A stretch of DNA of 64,000 nucleotides from an uncultured bacterium (GCA_937124615.1 CAKZKR010000113.1:1-64000), one strand, 5' to 3'. Shown: positions 54,607 through 64,000, counted from the stretch's first letter. The notes: generated from the sequence alone by a model not told the origin. Numbers and translations are program-made.

Positions 54607-57318
54607 ATGACAGATGTAGATTTGTTTTCATATCAATCACAAAGGCCGACAAAGAAAAAACTGTATCTTTTTGATGGAATGGGTTTTTTATTCCGTTCTT
54701 TCTTTGCTATAAAGGCTCCTCTAAAAAGTAAGGATGGAAAATTTACAAATGCAGTGTATGGTTTTGCTCGTGCTTTATTAAAAGTTTTACGAGAACATGA
54801 CCCGGACCATGTAGCCATTGCTTTTGATGCACCGGGAAAAACTTTTCGTGAAGAGATATTTCCGAAGTATAAAGCCAACCGTCCGGAAGCTCCAAAAGAG
54901 TTTTTATATCAAATCCCTATGGCCATACATCTTGCGGAGTGTTTAAACATACCCCTTCTCTTTGTTCAGGGGTTTGAAGCAGATGATGTTATTGCAACAC
55001 TCGTACATAATGCACAGTTTGAGAATTATGAAGTGGTGATTGTGTCTTCTGATAAGGACCTTATGCAATTAATAGATTCTCATACAAGAATGTTTGACCC
55101 AACTCAAGGGGATAAGGGAAAGTGGTATTCGGGAAAAGAAGTTCGAGAACGGTTTGGAACAGACCCGCCTCATGTTCCGGATGCTCTCGCACTTATTGGT
55201 GATACTGCAGATAATATTCCCGGTGTACCGGGTATCGGAGAAAAGACAGCAAAGAAATTAATGGAACAATATGGTTCCCTTGAAAATCTTTATGAAAATA
55301 TAGAAGCCCTTCCTGCTAAAATCAAAAATTCATTGATAGAAAATAAAGAGCAAGTTTTTGCCTGTCGGTCATTACTTACAGTAAGAAAAGATGTTTCACT
55401 AAACATAACCCTTGATTCTCTAAAGCGGAAGCCTTTTGATAATGAAATCCTTAAAAAAGAATTATTAAACCTTTCCTTTTTGTCTTTGTTACGGGAACTG
55501 AATTTGAATGAAACGGAAAATAAAACGGAAGAAGAAATAAACTTATGCTATACTATTGTTAGAGATACAAGTGGATTAAATGAACTCTTACAAAAAATTA
55601 ATAAAACAAGTTGCTTTTCATTTGACCTCGCTACTCTAAAAGATGGTATACTTATAGAGCAGTTAGTAGGTATTGCAATATCCCTCAAAGAAAAAGAAAA
55701 TTATTTTATTCCCTTCAAAAAACAAAAAAGCGAATTTAATGAATTGGGTTTTAGTGAACTACAGAGGGCCGTCAAAATAATATTTGAAAATAACAATTTA
55801 AGAAAACTGGGGTTTGATTTGAAAAAATCCATCCAAATACTTCATAGGAATAATATTGACTTTCAAGGTGCAGAAATGGATATAATGGTTGCCTCCTATC
55901 TAACAGATGCGGATTTTACAAACCATTCTCTTGAAAAAATTTCGGAAAGATTTTTAAATAAATATGCCTTATTTTCTGATAAATTAGAAACTTCTGTAGA
56001 GGGTTCTATCTCGGAAAACAATATAAAAATAGTTTGCCAGAGAGCAGAAATGATTAATCTTTTATACCCTATATTTAAAGAAAAACTAAAGGAACAGTCA
56101 GTAGATAAATTATATCAAGAAATAGAACAACCCCTGATTTCCGTTTTGGCCCGAATGGAAGAACGAGGTATTGCTATTCATCCGAAATTGTTTGAGGAAT
56201 TAGGGAAAGAATTGCAATCTCGAATTGTTTATTTAGAACAGGAAATTTATAGAGAGGCGGGTGCAAAATTTAATATCAATTCGCCCAAGCAATTACAGGT
56301 AGTATTATTTGAACAGTTGGGACTAAAACCCGTTCGCAAAACAAAAACAGGCTCTTCTACAGATATGGAAGTCCTGGAAGAATTAGCCGTTATTCATCCC
56401 TTGCCTGCTCTGATCATCGAATATCGTACACTACAAAAATTGTTGAATACATATATAGAAACACTGCCCAAATTAGTCAATTCGGATACAGGTCGTATTC
56501 ATACCAATTTTAACCAGACTGTAGTGGCCACCGGTAGACTCTCCAGTAGCGAGCCTAATTTACAGAATATTCCCATCCGCACAGAATATGGGAAACGGAT
56601 ACGCGAAGGTTTTGTCGCTACAGATAAAAACTGGAAATTGATATCCGCAGATTATTCACAAATTGAACTCCGAATATTAGCCCATCTTTCTGAAGACCCT
56701 ATCCTTTGTGAAGCGTTTTATAATGACCTTGACATTCATCGTGAGACAGCATCGAAAGTATTTGGGATTCCTTTTGATGCAGTAACTGAAGAACAACGGA
56801 GACAAGCCAAAGCAATTAATTTTGGCGTAATATATGGCATGACCCCTTATGGTTTATCCAGAGCAGTCGGTTTTAGCACTTCAGAAGCGAGTACATTTAT
56901 TGAGTCTTATTTTAATCGTTTTGCCAGAGTAAGACAATGGCTGGACAAAACAATTGAGGAAGCCAGGAACAAAGGTTTTACAACTACTTTATTTAATCGG
57001 CGGAGGTATTTATTCGGTTTAGACAGTTCCAATCAGGTCGTTCGTAAATCAGCGGAACGAATGGCTGTAAATACACCTGTACAGGGGAGTGCAGCGGATA
57101 TTATAAAAAAAGCCATGATAGAGGTAGATGCTTATTTGAGGGAGTTAGGAGCATATGTATTGCTTCAGGTACATGATGAACTGTTAATAGAATCTCCGAA
57201 AAATTCAGCAGAGGAAATCGCCCATCAGGTAAAATCTCTAATGGAGAAAATAGTTTCGCTGCGGGTTCCTCTTAAAGTGGATATAGGTTTAGGTGATAAT
57301 TGGGCGGAGGCTCATTAG
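54607..57318 (+). CDS. polA: DNA polymerase I
   Basis: 903 residues. The 5'-3' exonuclease domain (about 15-290; KLYLFDGMGFLFRSFFA, FEADDVIATL, VSSDKDLMQLID, GVPGIGEKTAKKLM) and the family A polymerase domain (about 500-903; TGRLSSSEPNLQNIPIR, SADYSQIELRILAHLS, RRQAKAINFGVIYGMT, LLQVHDELLIE) are complete. The middle 3'-5' exonuclease domain is present but has lost its metal ligands: ExoI reads FSFDLATL, ExoII FDLKKSIQIL and ExoIII VCQRAEMI, so proofreading is not expected, as in Taq. It acts in Okazaki fragment maturation and repair. Confidence 0.95.
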   Translation: MTDVDLFSYQSQRPTKKKLYLFDGMGFLFRSFFAIKAPLKSKDGKFTNAVYGFARALLKVLREHDPDHVAIAFDAPGKTFREEIFPKYKANRPEAPKEFLYQIPMAIHLAECLNIPLLFVQGFEADDVIATLVHNAQFENYEVVIVSSDKDLMQLIDSHTRMFDPTQGDKGKWYSGKEVRERFGTDPPHVPDALALIGDTADNIPGVPGIGEKTAKKLMEQYGSLENLYENIEALPAKIKNSLIENKEQVFACRSLLTVRKDVSLNITLDSLKRKPFDNEILKKELLNLSFLSLLRELNLNETENKTEEEINLCYTIVRDTSGLNELLQKINKTSCFSFDLATLKDGILIEQLVGIAISLKEKENYFIPFKKQKSEFNELGFSELQRAVKIIFENNNLRKLGFDLKKSIQILHRNNIDFQGAEMDIMVASYLTDADFTNHSLEKISERFLNKYALFSDKLETSVEGSISENNIKIVCQRAEMINLLYPIFKEKLKEQSVDKLYQEIEQPLISVLARMEERGIAIHPKLFEELGKELQSRIVYLEQEIYREAGAKFNINSPKQLQVVLFEQLGLKPVRKTKTGSSTDMEVLEELAVIHPLPALIIEYRTLQKLLNTYIETLPKLVNSDTGRIHTNFNQTVVATGRLSSSEPNLQNIPIRTEYGKRIREGFVATDKNWKLISADYSQIELRILAHLSEDPILCEAFYNDLDIHRETASKVFGIPFDAVTEEQRRQAKAINFGVIYGMTPYGLSRAVGFSTSEASTFIESYFNRFARVRQWLDKTIEEARNKGFTTTLFNRRRYLFGLDSSNQVVRKSAERMAVNTPVQGSAADIIKKAMIEVDAYLRELGAYVLLQVHDELLIESPKNSAEEIAHQVKSLMEKIVSLRVPLKVDIGLGDNWAEAH

Positions 57319-57381
57319 TAAATTAAAAAATTGCAAAAAAAATAGCGGTTATATCTCGCTAAACAAAATAAGGAATTGTTT

Positions 57382-58863
57382 ATGAATGATTATCAAACAA
57401 CTGTAAACAACAAACAACAGGAAAAACGGAAGTTTAGGACCATGGGAAGTAAAAGAACTTACTCACATCATTCCAATTCTCATCAAAATTCCAATCGGAA
57501 TAACCGCAACAATCGCAACAACCGAAACAGCCATCAAAACCTGTCTAAAAAACCGCCTCTGCCGGATGTGGCAGAAGAAGAATTTAATGAAATTATGGTG
57601 GATGGACCCGAAATCGCAATTTCGGATTTGAAAAAGATGTCCATTCAACAGTTGAGTGAGATGGCGGTGAATCTGGCAATTGAAGATTCAGGTTCCCTTA
57701 AGAAGCAAGACCTTATTTTCAAAATTTTGCAAAAATGTTTTGACCATTCCGGTTCCGTGGTAGGCGAAGGGACCCTGGAAATACTAACGGATAATTATGG
57801 CTTCATGCGTTCGCCCGATGCATCCTACCTTCCCGGACCTGATGATATATATGTTTCCCCTTCACAGATTCGGAAATTTGGATTAAGAACGGGCGATACG
57901 ATTCGTGGACATGTCCGCCCTCCGAAGGAAGGGGAACGATATTTCGCTTTGCTAAGAGTAGAATCCGTAAACGGAGACCCGCCCGAAGTTACGCACCAAC
58001 GACTCCTTTTTGATAGTTTAACGCCTCTTCATCCTAATGAACGGTTCTATCTCGAAACGACTCCTGACGAGATAGCCATGAGAATTATGGACTTGATTTC
58101 ACCTATTGGGAAAGGACAACGCGGGTTGATTGTTGCAGCACCATTTACAGGAAAAACCGTTCTCCTACAGAAAATTGCAAATAGCATTACAAAAAACCAT
58201 CCCGAAGTTACCATTATTGTCCTTTTAATCGATGAACGACCTGAAGAAGTTACGGACATGAGGCGCTCTGTTGCCGCTGAAGTAATTGCTTCAACCTTTG
58301 ATGAACCTCCCGATAGGCATATTCAGGTAGCAGAAATGGTACTCAATAAGGCAAAACGGCTTGTAGAGCATAAAAAAGATGTGGTGATTTTATTAGACTC
58401 AATGACTCGACTTGCCCGTGCATATAATGTTCTGGTACCTTCCAGCGGTAAAGTGCTTTCAGGTGGTATTGAAGCCAATGCCTTACAAAAACCGAAACGA
58501 TTCTTCGGTGCAGCACGGAAGGTAGAAGAGGGGGGAAGTTTAACCATCCTTTCTACCGCTTTAATTGATACAGGTAGTCGTATGGACGATGTTATCTTTG
58601 AAGAATTTAAGGGTACCGGGAATATGGAAATTCATCTGGACCGTCGGCTGATGGAAAAGCGAATTTTCCCCGCAATTAATGTAATGCTTTCACGAACACG
58701 AAAAGAAGAATTGCTAATTGTTAAAGAAGACCTGGAAAAAATTTGGCTATTGTTGCGTGTGTTGAGTCCCTTAGATACTGTGGAAGCAACAGAACTACTT
58801 ATTGAAAAACTGAAAAAGACAAAAAGTAACGCCGATTTCCTTAATAGCATGCAAAAGATGTAA
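57382..58863 (+). CDS. rho: Transcription termination factor Rho
   Basis: About 493 residues, an ATP-driven RNA translocase. Residues about 8-55 are a basic Asn/Arg/His-rich low-complexity stretch ([18 protein letters not shown]) not found in E. coli Rho. Then come the Rho N-terminal helix-turn-helix ([20 protein letters not shown]), the RNA-binding OSB domain ([20 protein letters not shown]) and the ATPase: Walker [53 protein letters not shown] and [13 protein letters not shown]. In place of the usual PPKAGKT the P-loop has Phe where Lys is normal. ATG at 57382 with AAGGAA 6 bases upstream. Confidence 0.95.
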   Translation: MNDYQTTVNNKQQEKRKFRTMGSKRTYSHHSNSHQNSNRNNRNNRNNRNSHQNLSKKPPLPDVAEEEFNEIMVDGPEIAISDLKKMSIQQLSEMAVNLAIEDSGSLKKQDLIFKILQKCFDHSGSVVGEGTLEILTDNYGFMRSPDASYLPGPDDIYVSPSQIRKFGLRTGDTIRGHVRPPKEGERYFALLRVESVNGDPPEVTHQRLLFDSLTPLHPNERFYLETTPDEIAMRIMDLISPIGKGQRGLIVAAPFTGKTVLLQKIANSITKNHPEVTIIVLLIDERPEEVTDMRRSVAAEVIASTFDEPPDRHIQVAEMVLNKAKRLVEHKKDVVILLDSMTRLARAYNVLVPSSGKVLSGGIEANALQKPKRFFGAARKVEEGGSLTILSTALIDTGSRMDDVIFEEFKGTGNMEIHLDRRLMEKRIFPAINVMLSRTRKEELLIVKEDLEKIWLLLRVLSPLDTVEATELLIEKLKKTKSNADFLNSMQKM

Positions 58864-58892
58864 TATTCTTTGTTCTTCAAAGAATATCTTTT
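58863..58892 (+). terminator. Intrinsic terminator after rho
   Basis: A 10-bp AT-rich stem (ATATTCTTTG / CAAAGAATAT, 58863-58887, loop TTCTT) followed by CTTTTT. It begins within the stop codon of rho. Confidence 0.65.
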
Positions 58893-59040
58893 TATTGTTA
58901 TTTGGAAAAGTAGTTATTCTTAGGAAGGGGAAGAAAAACAAAAAAGTGTAAAAGGCCTTTTTGGGACACCTCTGAGTATACTATTCAAAAGTTTCTATTT
59001 CCTTTCCATTTTTTCATCAAAGTTAAAGATGGAGTTTTTT

Positions 59041-60153
59041 ATGAAAGTGCCAATGTTAAACTTAAAGGCTCAATACAGCCAGATCAGAGAAGAGATTCTA
59101 AAAACAATCGAAGAGGTTCTGGAAACGCAACAATTTCGGGGCGGTGATGTCCTTACACGGTTTGAGGAAGAGATAAAAACATTTATTCAGTGTTCTTATG
59201 CGGTTGGTGTGGGTTCAGGAACAGATGCATTAATAATTGGATTGAAAGCGTTGGGGTTACAACCGGGGGATGAGGTTATTACAACACCGTTTTCATTTAT
59301 TGCCACTGCAAGCAGTATTGTGTTGGCAGGGGGTATCCCTGTGTTTGCAGATATTGAACCGGATACTTATCATTTAAATCCTGACGAAGTAGTTCGGAAA
59401 ATTTCCGAACGGACAAAAATCTTGCTTCCTGTTCATCTATACGGACAATGCGCAGATATGCCCTCATTTATATCTCTAGCAAAACGATACTCCCTTCAAA
59501 TTCTCGAAGACTCTGCCCAGGCAATAGGAGCACAATTGCTCGGGAAAAATGCAGGTAACTGGGGTGATGCAAGTGCTTTTAGTTTCTATCCGACAAAAAA
59601 TTTAGGGGCAATGGGGGAAGGGGGACTAATCACGACGAATAAAGAGAAAGTTGCAGAGCGTATCGTATTACTGCGTTGTCATGGGTCAAAAAAAACTTAT
59701 GAACATGAACTCATTGGATATAATAGCCATTTACATACATTACAAGCAGGTATATTAAGCGTAAAACTTCGTTATCTACAACAATGGAATGAAAACCGTC
59801 GTAAAATAGCCCACTACTACTCGGAACGGATGAAAGAACTATCTGAATTAAAATTACCCGTTGAACGGGAACATAGTTATGCGGTATACCATCAATATGT
59901 CATCCGAATTCCAGACCGTGAATCTGCACGACAGTTTCTCCACCAACGCGGTATTTCTACTTCTGTTTTCTATCCCATCCCCATTCACCACCAACCCTGT
60001 TTTCAAAACTTTGCCTCGTCCCGAGAAAGATATCCCGAAGCGGAAAAAGCAAGTCGGGAAGTATTAGCACTTCCTATTTATCCGGAAATGACGACTGAAG
60101 AAGTGGATTATGTCGTGGAAGGGATAAAATCGTATTTAGCACACAAAAGATAG
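59041..60153 (+). CDS. DegT/DnrJ/EryC1/StrS-type sugar aminotransferase (GnnB-like candidate)
   Basis: About 370 residues of the PLP-dependent sugar aminotransferase family. Seen: VPMLNLKAQY at the N terminus, the cofactor region GVGSGTDALIIGLKALGLQP, LPVHLYGQCADM, the Asp in EDSAQAIGA and the Schiff-base Lys in SFYPTKNLGAMGEGG. The best-matching branch includes WbpE and GnnB, which aminate 3-keto UDP-sugars. With the Gfo/Idh gene in the lpx cluster it could make UDP-GlcNAc3N for amide-linked lipid A; other sugar amination roles are possible. The ATG at 59041 has GGAG 6 bases upstream. It is convergent with, and overlaps by 18 bases, the GHMP kinase gene. Confidence 0.88.
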   Translation: MKVPMLNLKAQYSQIREEILKTIEEVLETQQFRGGDVLTRFEEEIKTFIQCSYAVGVGSGTDALIIGLKALGLQPGDEVITTPFSFIATASSIVLAGGIPVFADIEPDTYHLNPDEVVRKISERTKILLPVHLYGQCADMPSFISLAKRYSLQILEDSAQAIGAQLLGKNAGNWGDASAFSFYPTKNLGAMGEGGLITTNKEKVAERIVLLRCHGSKKTYEHELIGYNSHLHTLQAGILSVKLRYLQQWNENRRKIAHYYSERMKELSELKLPVEREHSYAVYHQYVIRIPDRESARQFLHQRGISTSVFYPIPIHHQPCFQNFASSRERYPEAEKASREVLALPIYPEMTTEEVDYVVEGIKSYLAHKR

Positions 60154-61797
60154 ATTAGGAGCCGGTATTAAATTAGCTCCTTGCGTAGAATTATGAACAA
60201 AAACAGATTTTTCTGCTTCTTCGGGAGTGAGAGGTACAGGACGATTTAGTAGATGGGCATATTCTTCGGAACAGAGCCAATTTTGCAAGGCCTTTTTAAT
60301 AAAAAAAACATCCTGCTTCATACATAAACTTAACACAACTCCGCCTAAACCTGCACCCGTTAGGCATGACCCCAAAGCACCGTTTTGATTAGAAATATCA
60401 ACTAACTTATCCAGTACAGGAGTACTGGCTCCAAAATCACCCGTAAGCGAATAAGGAACTATTTGAAGATGCTCATATATAAATAGCAAGTCATCGGTTA
60501 CTTCACGATGAAAAGGGTTCCCTGCGGAGTCTAAAATACGGTCGCCATTGTGTCCCAGTGTCATTAAATATCCCGCTAAAGATATATCCCCCTGTTGAAT
60601 GGATTCAAAAAAGTTTCTTGCCCGAATAGATTCGCAAATACCAAAAACTAAAGGCCCGCGTATGGGCACAACTTTAGGATGTTCTTCTTTGGGCAAATGT
60701 CCATAATATCGCTCAAAACTATCACGGATACCCGGTATGTTGAAATCATTAAATAGAGTCTCAATGGGTAAAGCATGAGGAATCGTTCGGAATAATGAAT
60801 ATAGATTTTGGATGCCGCCAAGATGTTCCGGTGAAAAGTCTGCAAGAGTTTGGAAATGATTTGCTTCTTCTTCACTTAATCCTTGTGATTTTAGAATCTC
60901 TCTTAATATTGTTAGGGCCACAGAATAAGCAAAACGGTTTTTAATATAAGAGCCAGCATGGGTTGAACTAATATCCCTTTGAGTTCTGGAATTTGTGATG
61001 ATGATGGATACATTATCGGGGAAGGGATGATAATGTATCTCAAGGATTTTTGCCGTTTCTGGGTCGAGACGGACCCCTAAAAGAGTATCTTTTTTACCCA
61101 ACAGTTCCGCCGTTTGGTCACTAAGACCACTCCTGGCACCTGTAAACCATTCCGCATCCTGTACTATTTTCAATTTTGCGGTTATTTCATAATCGTAAGG
61201 GTTGCTGTACATGAGTGCATGGAGCAAGACAATGCACAATGCGTGTGAGGAACTTAAAGCAGACCCTTCTGGAATGTCTCCACCGATAACTGCATCAAGA
61301 CCTGTAAAAAGAGGCCTATTTATTTGTTTTGCAAAACGGAGCAAAATACCCGTTATATATTGATGCCAGTGGCTTGAAATATCTGTCCGGTTTTGGGCAT
61401 GATGACAAACTTCATTCCATGCTGACGACCATGGAAATTCATTTTGTAAAGCCTCAAAAGAGGTCGTAAAAGGCTTATGTTTAGGGTCTAAGTTATGTAT
61501 ATAGAATTTATCATCTTCACGAGTATGACCCACCAGAACAATCTCTTGCTCCGTCGTCATCAGATTTAAAAAACCGCCATGTGTATCTACATGCATCCCC
61601 CGCAGGTTTATTCTCCCGGGGCACCTTGTTATAAAAACATGTTTATCGCCAAATAAATCAATAAACTTTTGCAAAGTCTGGATTATTAAATGAATTCGTT
61701 CCTGTCTTGCCTCCCCGTAAGTTTCATTTAAAAATCGCTTCTGTTCTGTTGAATAACAGAGAAAAAATTCAATCCATTTACTTGCAAGTATCATCAT
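60136..61797 (-). CDS. GHMP kinase, galactokinase-like with altered signature
   Basis: 553 residues, longer than typical galactokinases (about 380-400). All three GHMP motifs are visible: CPGRINLRGMHVDTHGGFLN (the sugar signature), EGSALSSSHALCIV (ATP loop) and TGAGLGGVVLSLCM (motif 3); RSGLSDQTAELLG holds a candidate catalytic Asp. The galactokinase signature GRxNLIGEHxDY is changed to GRINLRGMHVDT, so the substrate may be another sugar or sugar acid. The N-terminal 55 residues are extra. Its start overlaps the VWA gene stop by 4 bases, suggesting an operon with it. Confidence 0.85.
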   Translation of the reverse strand: MMILASKWIEFFLCYSTEQKRFLNETYGEARQERIHLIIQTLQKFIDLFGDKHVFITRCPGRINLRGMHVDTHGGFLNLMTTEQEIVLVGHTREDDKFYIHNLDPKHKPFTTSFEALQNEFPWSSAWNEVCHHAQNRTDISSHWHQYITGILLRFAKQINRPLFTGLDAVIGGDIPEGSALSSSHALCIVLLHALMYSNPYDYEITAKLKIVQDAEWFTGARSGLSDQTAELLGKKDTLLGVRLDPETAKILEIHYHPFPDNVSIIITNSRTQRDISSTHAGSYIKNRFAYSVALTILREILKSQGLSEEEANHFQTLADFSPEHLGGIQNLYSLFRTIPHALPIETLFNDFNIPGIRDSFERYYGHLPKEEHPKVVPIRGPLVFGICESIRARNFFESIQQGDISLAGYLMTLGHNGDRILDSAGNPFHREVTDDLLFIYEHLQIVPYSLTGDFGASTPVLDKLVDISNQNGALGSCLTGAGLGGVVLSLCMKQDVFFIKKALQNWLCSEEYAHLLNRPVPLTPEEAEKSVFVHNSTQGANLIPAPNLSFVC

Positions 61798-63620
61798 GGT
61801 GTATAAGTTGTTTTAATATTATATTTTTCTTTTAATTCTTGTAATATTTGTAAGAATTCTGTCTTTTCGCCCTCACGGACTATTCTACTTATTATATAAA
61901 AAGCTTTATGGAAAGCCCACTTTCGAGCAATATCGACATCGCCCGAATCGGATTGGGATAAATCTGCTCTGAATATGACCTCCTTCCTTTTCCCCATAGA
62001 ACTCCCTTGAAGGCGGAACACAAAGTTCTTCTGTGTTTCAGTATTAAACTTTCCAAAAATAGAAACAGGTATGCTTTGATAGAAATTGGGAAATATAAAA
62101 GGATAAATTTCGTCTCGAGGTATAGAGCCAAAATCCATTGAGACATCAATGAGTATTGGATTCTGAACCTTTTGAAAAGCCTGAGGTATTGCTGTAGATA
62201 ATTGGTCTATGTTATTACGAATTACGCAGAATCCACGATTTATATAGGCCAAAAATTCAAGGAGATACCGGTCAATTGTGTTCCCCGCTCCCAGGGTAAA
62301 GATTTCATATCGCCCCTGATTCTCTAAAGTCAGATTCGCAATTATGGCTCGCGTATCTCGAAGTCCGATTGTAGGCTTTCCGTCGGAATATAACCATAAT
62401 ATGTTTGGAATCCCCGGCGTTGTAGGTATCTGTATAATTTGTCGTACGGAATTAAAGACATCCGTTTGTCCCGTGGACTGTATTTGTCTTAAAAATTTCT
62501 GAGCAGAAATTTTGTTTTCCTGTGTTGCTTTTATATACCCTTCTGCAAAAAAGGTAGTCCGCTCCCGAAAAAGAACGATGTTAAAAAGGTCCTCACTCCG
62601 GAGTTGTTGTAAGGTGTCCCGAACGCCTTTAATTGTTTGATCTAATTTCTGTTGTCCAATACTTGCAGAACTATCAATAATAAAAGCAACTTGTTTAGGT
62701 ATTGGAGTAATTTTGGCATCTTTTTTAGGCGAGATAACTAACTGGAAAAATCCCTGTGTCTTATCTTTTTCTAAATAGGTCTTCAGATCGATTTCAAACA
62801 AATCGTCCCAAAATTCGTAAGGACGACTTTCTTTTTCCTTCTTTGCTTCTTCAATAATGGGTTGTTCAATGATTTCTTGCTCTAATATTTGTTCTAATGA
62901 TATAGGAGGTTCTACAGGTTCCAGTTGAGGAACGAGTACGACCGGAGATTGATTGGCTTCAGGCATTTCGCCTCCTGGTTGCTCGGGAGATGGAGTTGCC
63001 GTAATGATACGAGGGATAGAAGAAGAAGGGATGGAAATCCCTTGTGAGGAAAGCGTTGTGTTATTGATAGAAAAAATCGGTGTTTCATCAGGTTTTAAGA
63101 TATGTTCTTCGGAAGGAGGTAATACTCGTCTCGCAACATCTACGGTGTCTTTTTCTGATTCTTTTTCAATCATAAGGATTTGTTCTTCCATCTGTTCGAT
63201 GAGTTCATCCGGTGCAAGAGGTTCTGTTGTCCGGTCCAGGGGTTCTGTTACCGCTTCTTTCGCTAATGATTCCTTTTGTAAAGATGAAGGATAAGGGGGG
63301 ACCGGAATTCCTATTGAAGGAAGAATTTCCTCTATAAATTTTTGAAATGAAATGGGACGAGTGGATAATGATGTACTAACAGGTTCTTCTATTTGTTGAG
63401 AAATAGTGGTTTTTTCGTCAATCAATTTTACACGAATATTAAACGGTATTGTCTGAGGGCCTGTTGTAAATAAGGGAATAAAGCGAGAGCTGTAAATAAT
63501 AGAAATATATAAAAGTATACTGATAATAATGCTGATAGTAAAACGAACATTTTTACTGCGCAGGAATTCTGAAATTCCTGAAGAGATAGAATTATTTTGT
63601 GTAATGTTCGATTTAAACAT
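61794..63620 (-). CDS. Membrane-anchored VWA-domain protein
   Basis: 608 residues. One N-terminal membrane helix (TISIIISILLYISIIYS) and a TonB-like extracytoplasmic start (IPFNIRVKLIDE) are followed by a long Pro/Glu-rich spacer (about 85-280). Residues about 315-490 are a von Willebrand factor A domain with a complete MIDAS (FIIDSSASIG, then TGQTDVF and LYSDGKPTIG). The tail is alpha/beta with no family I recognise. VWA domains bind partners through a metal ion; here it probably works in the envelope with the TPR protein just upstream. It overlaps the GHMP kinase gene by 4 bases. Confidence 0.85.
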   Translation of the reverse strand: MFKSNITQNNSISSGISEFLRSKNVRFTISIIISILLYISIIYSSRFIPLFTTGPQTIPFNIRVKLIDEKTTISQQIEEPVSTSLSTRPISFQKFIEEILPSIGIPVPPYPSSLQKESLAKEAVTEPLDRTTEPLAPDELIEQMEEQILMIEKESEKDTVDVARRVLPPSEEHILKPDETPIFSINNTTLSSQGISIPSSSIPRIITATPSPEQPGGEMPEANQSPVVLVPQLEPVEPPISLEQILEQEIIEQPIIEEAKKEKESRPYEFWDDLFEIDLKTYLEKDKTQGFFQLVISPKKDAKITPIPKQVAFIIDSSASIGQQKLDQTIKGVRDTLQQLRSEDLFNIVLFRERTTFFAEGYIKATQENKISAQKFLRQIQSTGQTDVFNSVRQIIQIPTTPGIPNILWLYSDGKPTIGLRDTRAIIANLTLENQGRYEIFTLGAGNTIDRYLLEFLAYINRGFCVIRNNIDQLSTAIPQAFQKVQNPILIDVSMDFGSIPRDEIYPFIFPNFYQSIPVSIFGKFNTETQKNFVFRLQGSSMGKRKEVIFRADLSQSDSGDVDIARKWAFHKAFYIISRIVREGEKTEFLQILQELKEKYNIKTTYTP

Positions 63621-63624
63621 AAAT

Positions 63625-64000
63625 CTACCTCGGGGCTGTCGATAATGATGATGTATTGTACCCCTCGTTTAATAGAGTTCCCTTCACCTTTTCAGCTAAA
63701 GGATGTGAAGGGAAGTCATCTAATAACTCTCTGAATGCTCTCCGTGCGTTTTCTTTTTCATTAATCTTTAAGTAGCAATTGCCAGAACGCCATAATGATT
63801 CTGGCGAAAGTTCTGGGTGGAGGAACAGGATAGCCACTTTCAGATAATTTCTACCGGCCTTTTCAAGTTCGCCCTGATTCTCATATATTTCTGAAAGTCG
63901 GAATTGAGCACGGGCACTCGTTTCACTTCCTCCGTTATTGGCACAGCGTTCATAAAATTCTAAAGCCTGAGGCATCTGATTTTTCTGTTCATAAATTTGA
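63625..64000 (-). CDS. TPR-repeat protein (C-terminal part, 5' end outside the window)
   Basis: The frame is open to the window edge: codons upstream of the Met at 63975 read QIYEQKNQ with no stop, continuing the repeat pattern. TPR-like helix pairs are seen (QALEFYERCANNGGSETSAR, then FRLSEIYENQGELEKAGRNY and SGNCYLKINEKENARRAFRE), ending in a short Ser-rich tail. TPR arrays bind proteins. The gene stops 4 bases before the VWA gene starts, so the two are probably co-expressed. The true length and N terminus, including any signal peptide, cannot be seen. Confidence 0.8.
   Translation of the reverse strand, partial: QIYEQKNQMPQALEFYERCANNGGSETSARAQFRLSEIYENQGELEKAGRNYLKVAILFLHPELSPESLWRSGNCYLKINEKENARRAFRELLDDFPSHPLAEKVKGTLLNEGYNTSSLSTAPR

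Overview
The window is one contiguous piece of an AT-rich bacterial chromosome with about 40 protein genes, one tRNA and no sign of phage, plasmid, IS element or CRISPR. The host is Gram-negative: it encodes lipid A enzymes (LpxA, LpxB), a LolA-like exported protein and a lipoprotein. Several traits suggest a PVC-like or Hydrogenedentes-like lineage: prepilin-like proteins with a GFTLIE head and a C-terminal H-x10-DG motif, a huge multi-domain surface protein with a C-terminal membrane/Arg anchor, a membrane-bound Ser/Thr kinase, and a degenerate-exonuclease DNA polymerase I. The phylum call is inference only.

Layout. 1-5767: an 1821-residue surface protein behind two sigma70-like promoters, ended by a strong terminator. 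5863-8577 (minus): a Ski2/Hel308-like helicase with a C-terminal OmpR-type winged helix, transcribed from a consensus promoter whose spacer is filled by an inverted repeat. 8751-10056: an AIM24-family protein and a NUDIX hydrolase. 9851-17600: two head-to-tail copies of a 3,875-bp unit, each carrying a frameshifted YceI gene, a BNR-type propeller protein and a prepilin-like protein. 17950-19342: thioredoxin and aspartate-semialdehyde dehydrogenase. 19362-23569 (minus): secA and a transglutaminase-like protein. 23961-26332: an exported TPR protein and an exported protein built of eight 17-residue repeats. 26343-30634 (minus): a ribose-type ABC importer operon plus an exported alpha/alpha-toroid-like protein. 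30705-36024: a phosphoesterase, a DJ-1/PfpI protein and a membrane Ser/Thr kinase. 36284-39113 (minus): mnmA, tRNA-Val(UAC) and fumC. 39330-44697: ftsK, a RodZ-like protein, pgsA, alr and a YacP-like nuclease. 44700-50213 (minus): a LolA-like protein, an EEP-family phosphatase/nuclease, a GlcD-GlcF fusion oxidoreductase and ispH. 50372-60153: a PLD-family protein, lpxA, a Gfo/Idh dehydrogenase, lpxB, polA, rho and a sugar aminotransferase. 60136-64000 (minus): a GHMP kinase, a VWA protein and a truncated TPR protein.

The strongest unusual points are the exact tandem duplication with its truncated NUDIX remnant, the shared YceI frameshifts, the helicase-winged-helix fusion with a palindrome inside its own promoter, and the prepilin leader that shows a perfect Shine-Dalgarno sequence in a 5'-end hairpin with no start codon. 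Next come the eight 17-residue repeats, the lpxA-dehydrogenase-lpxB cluster with a nearby aminotransferase (a possible amide-linked lipid A route), and an MnmA lacking the usual second catalytic cysteine.
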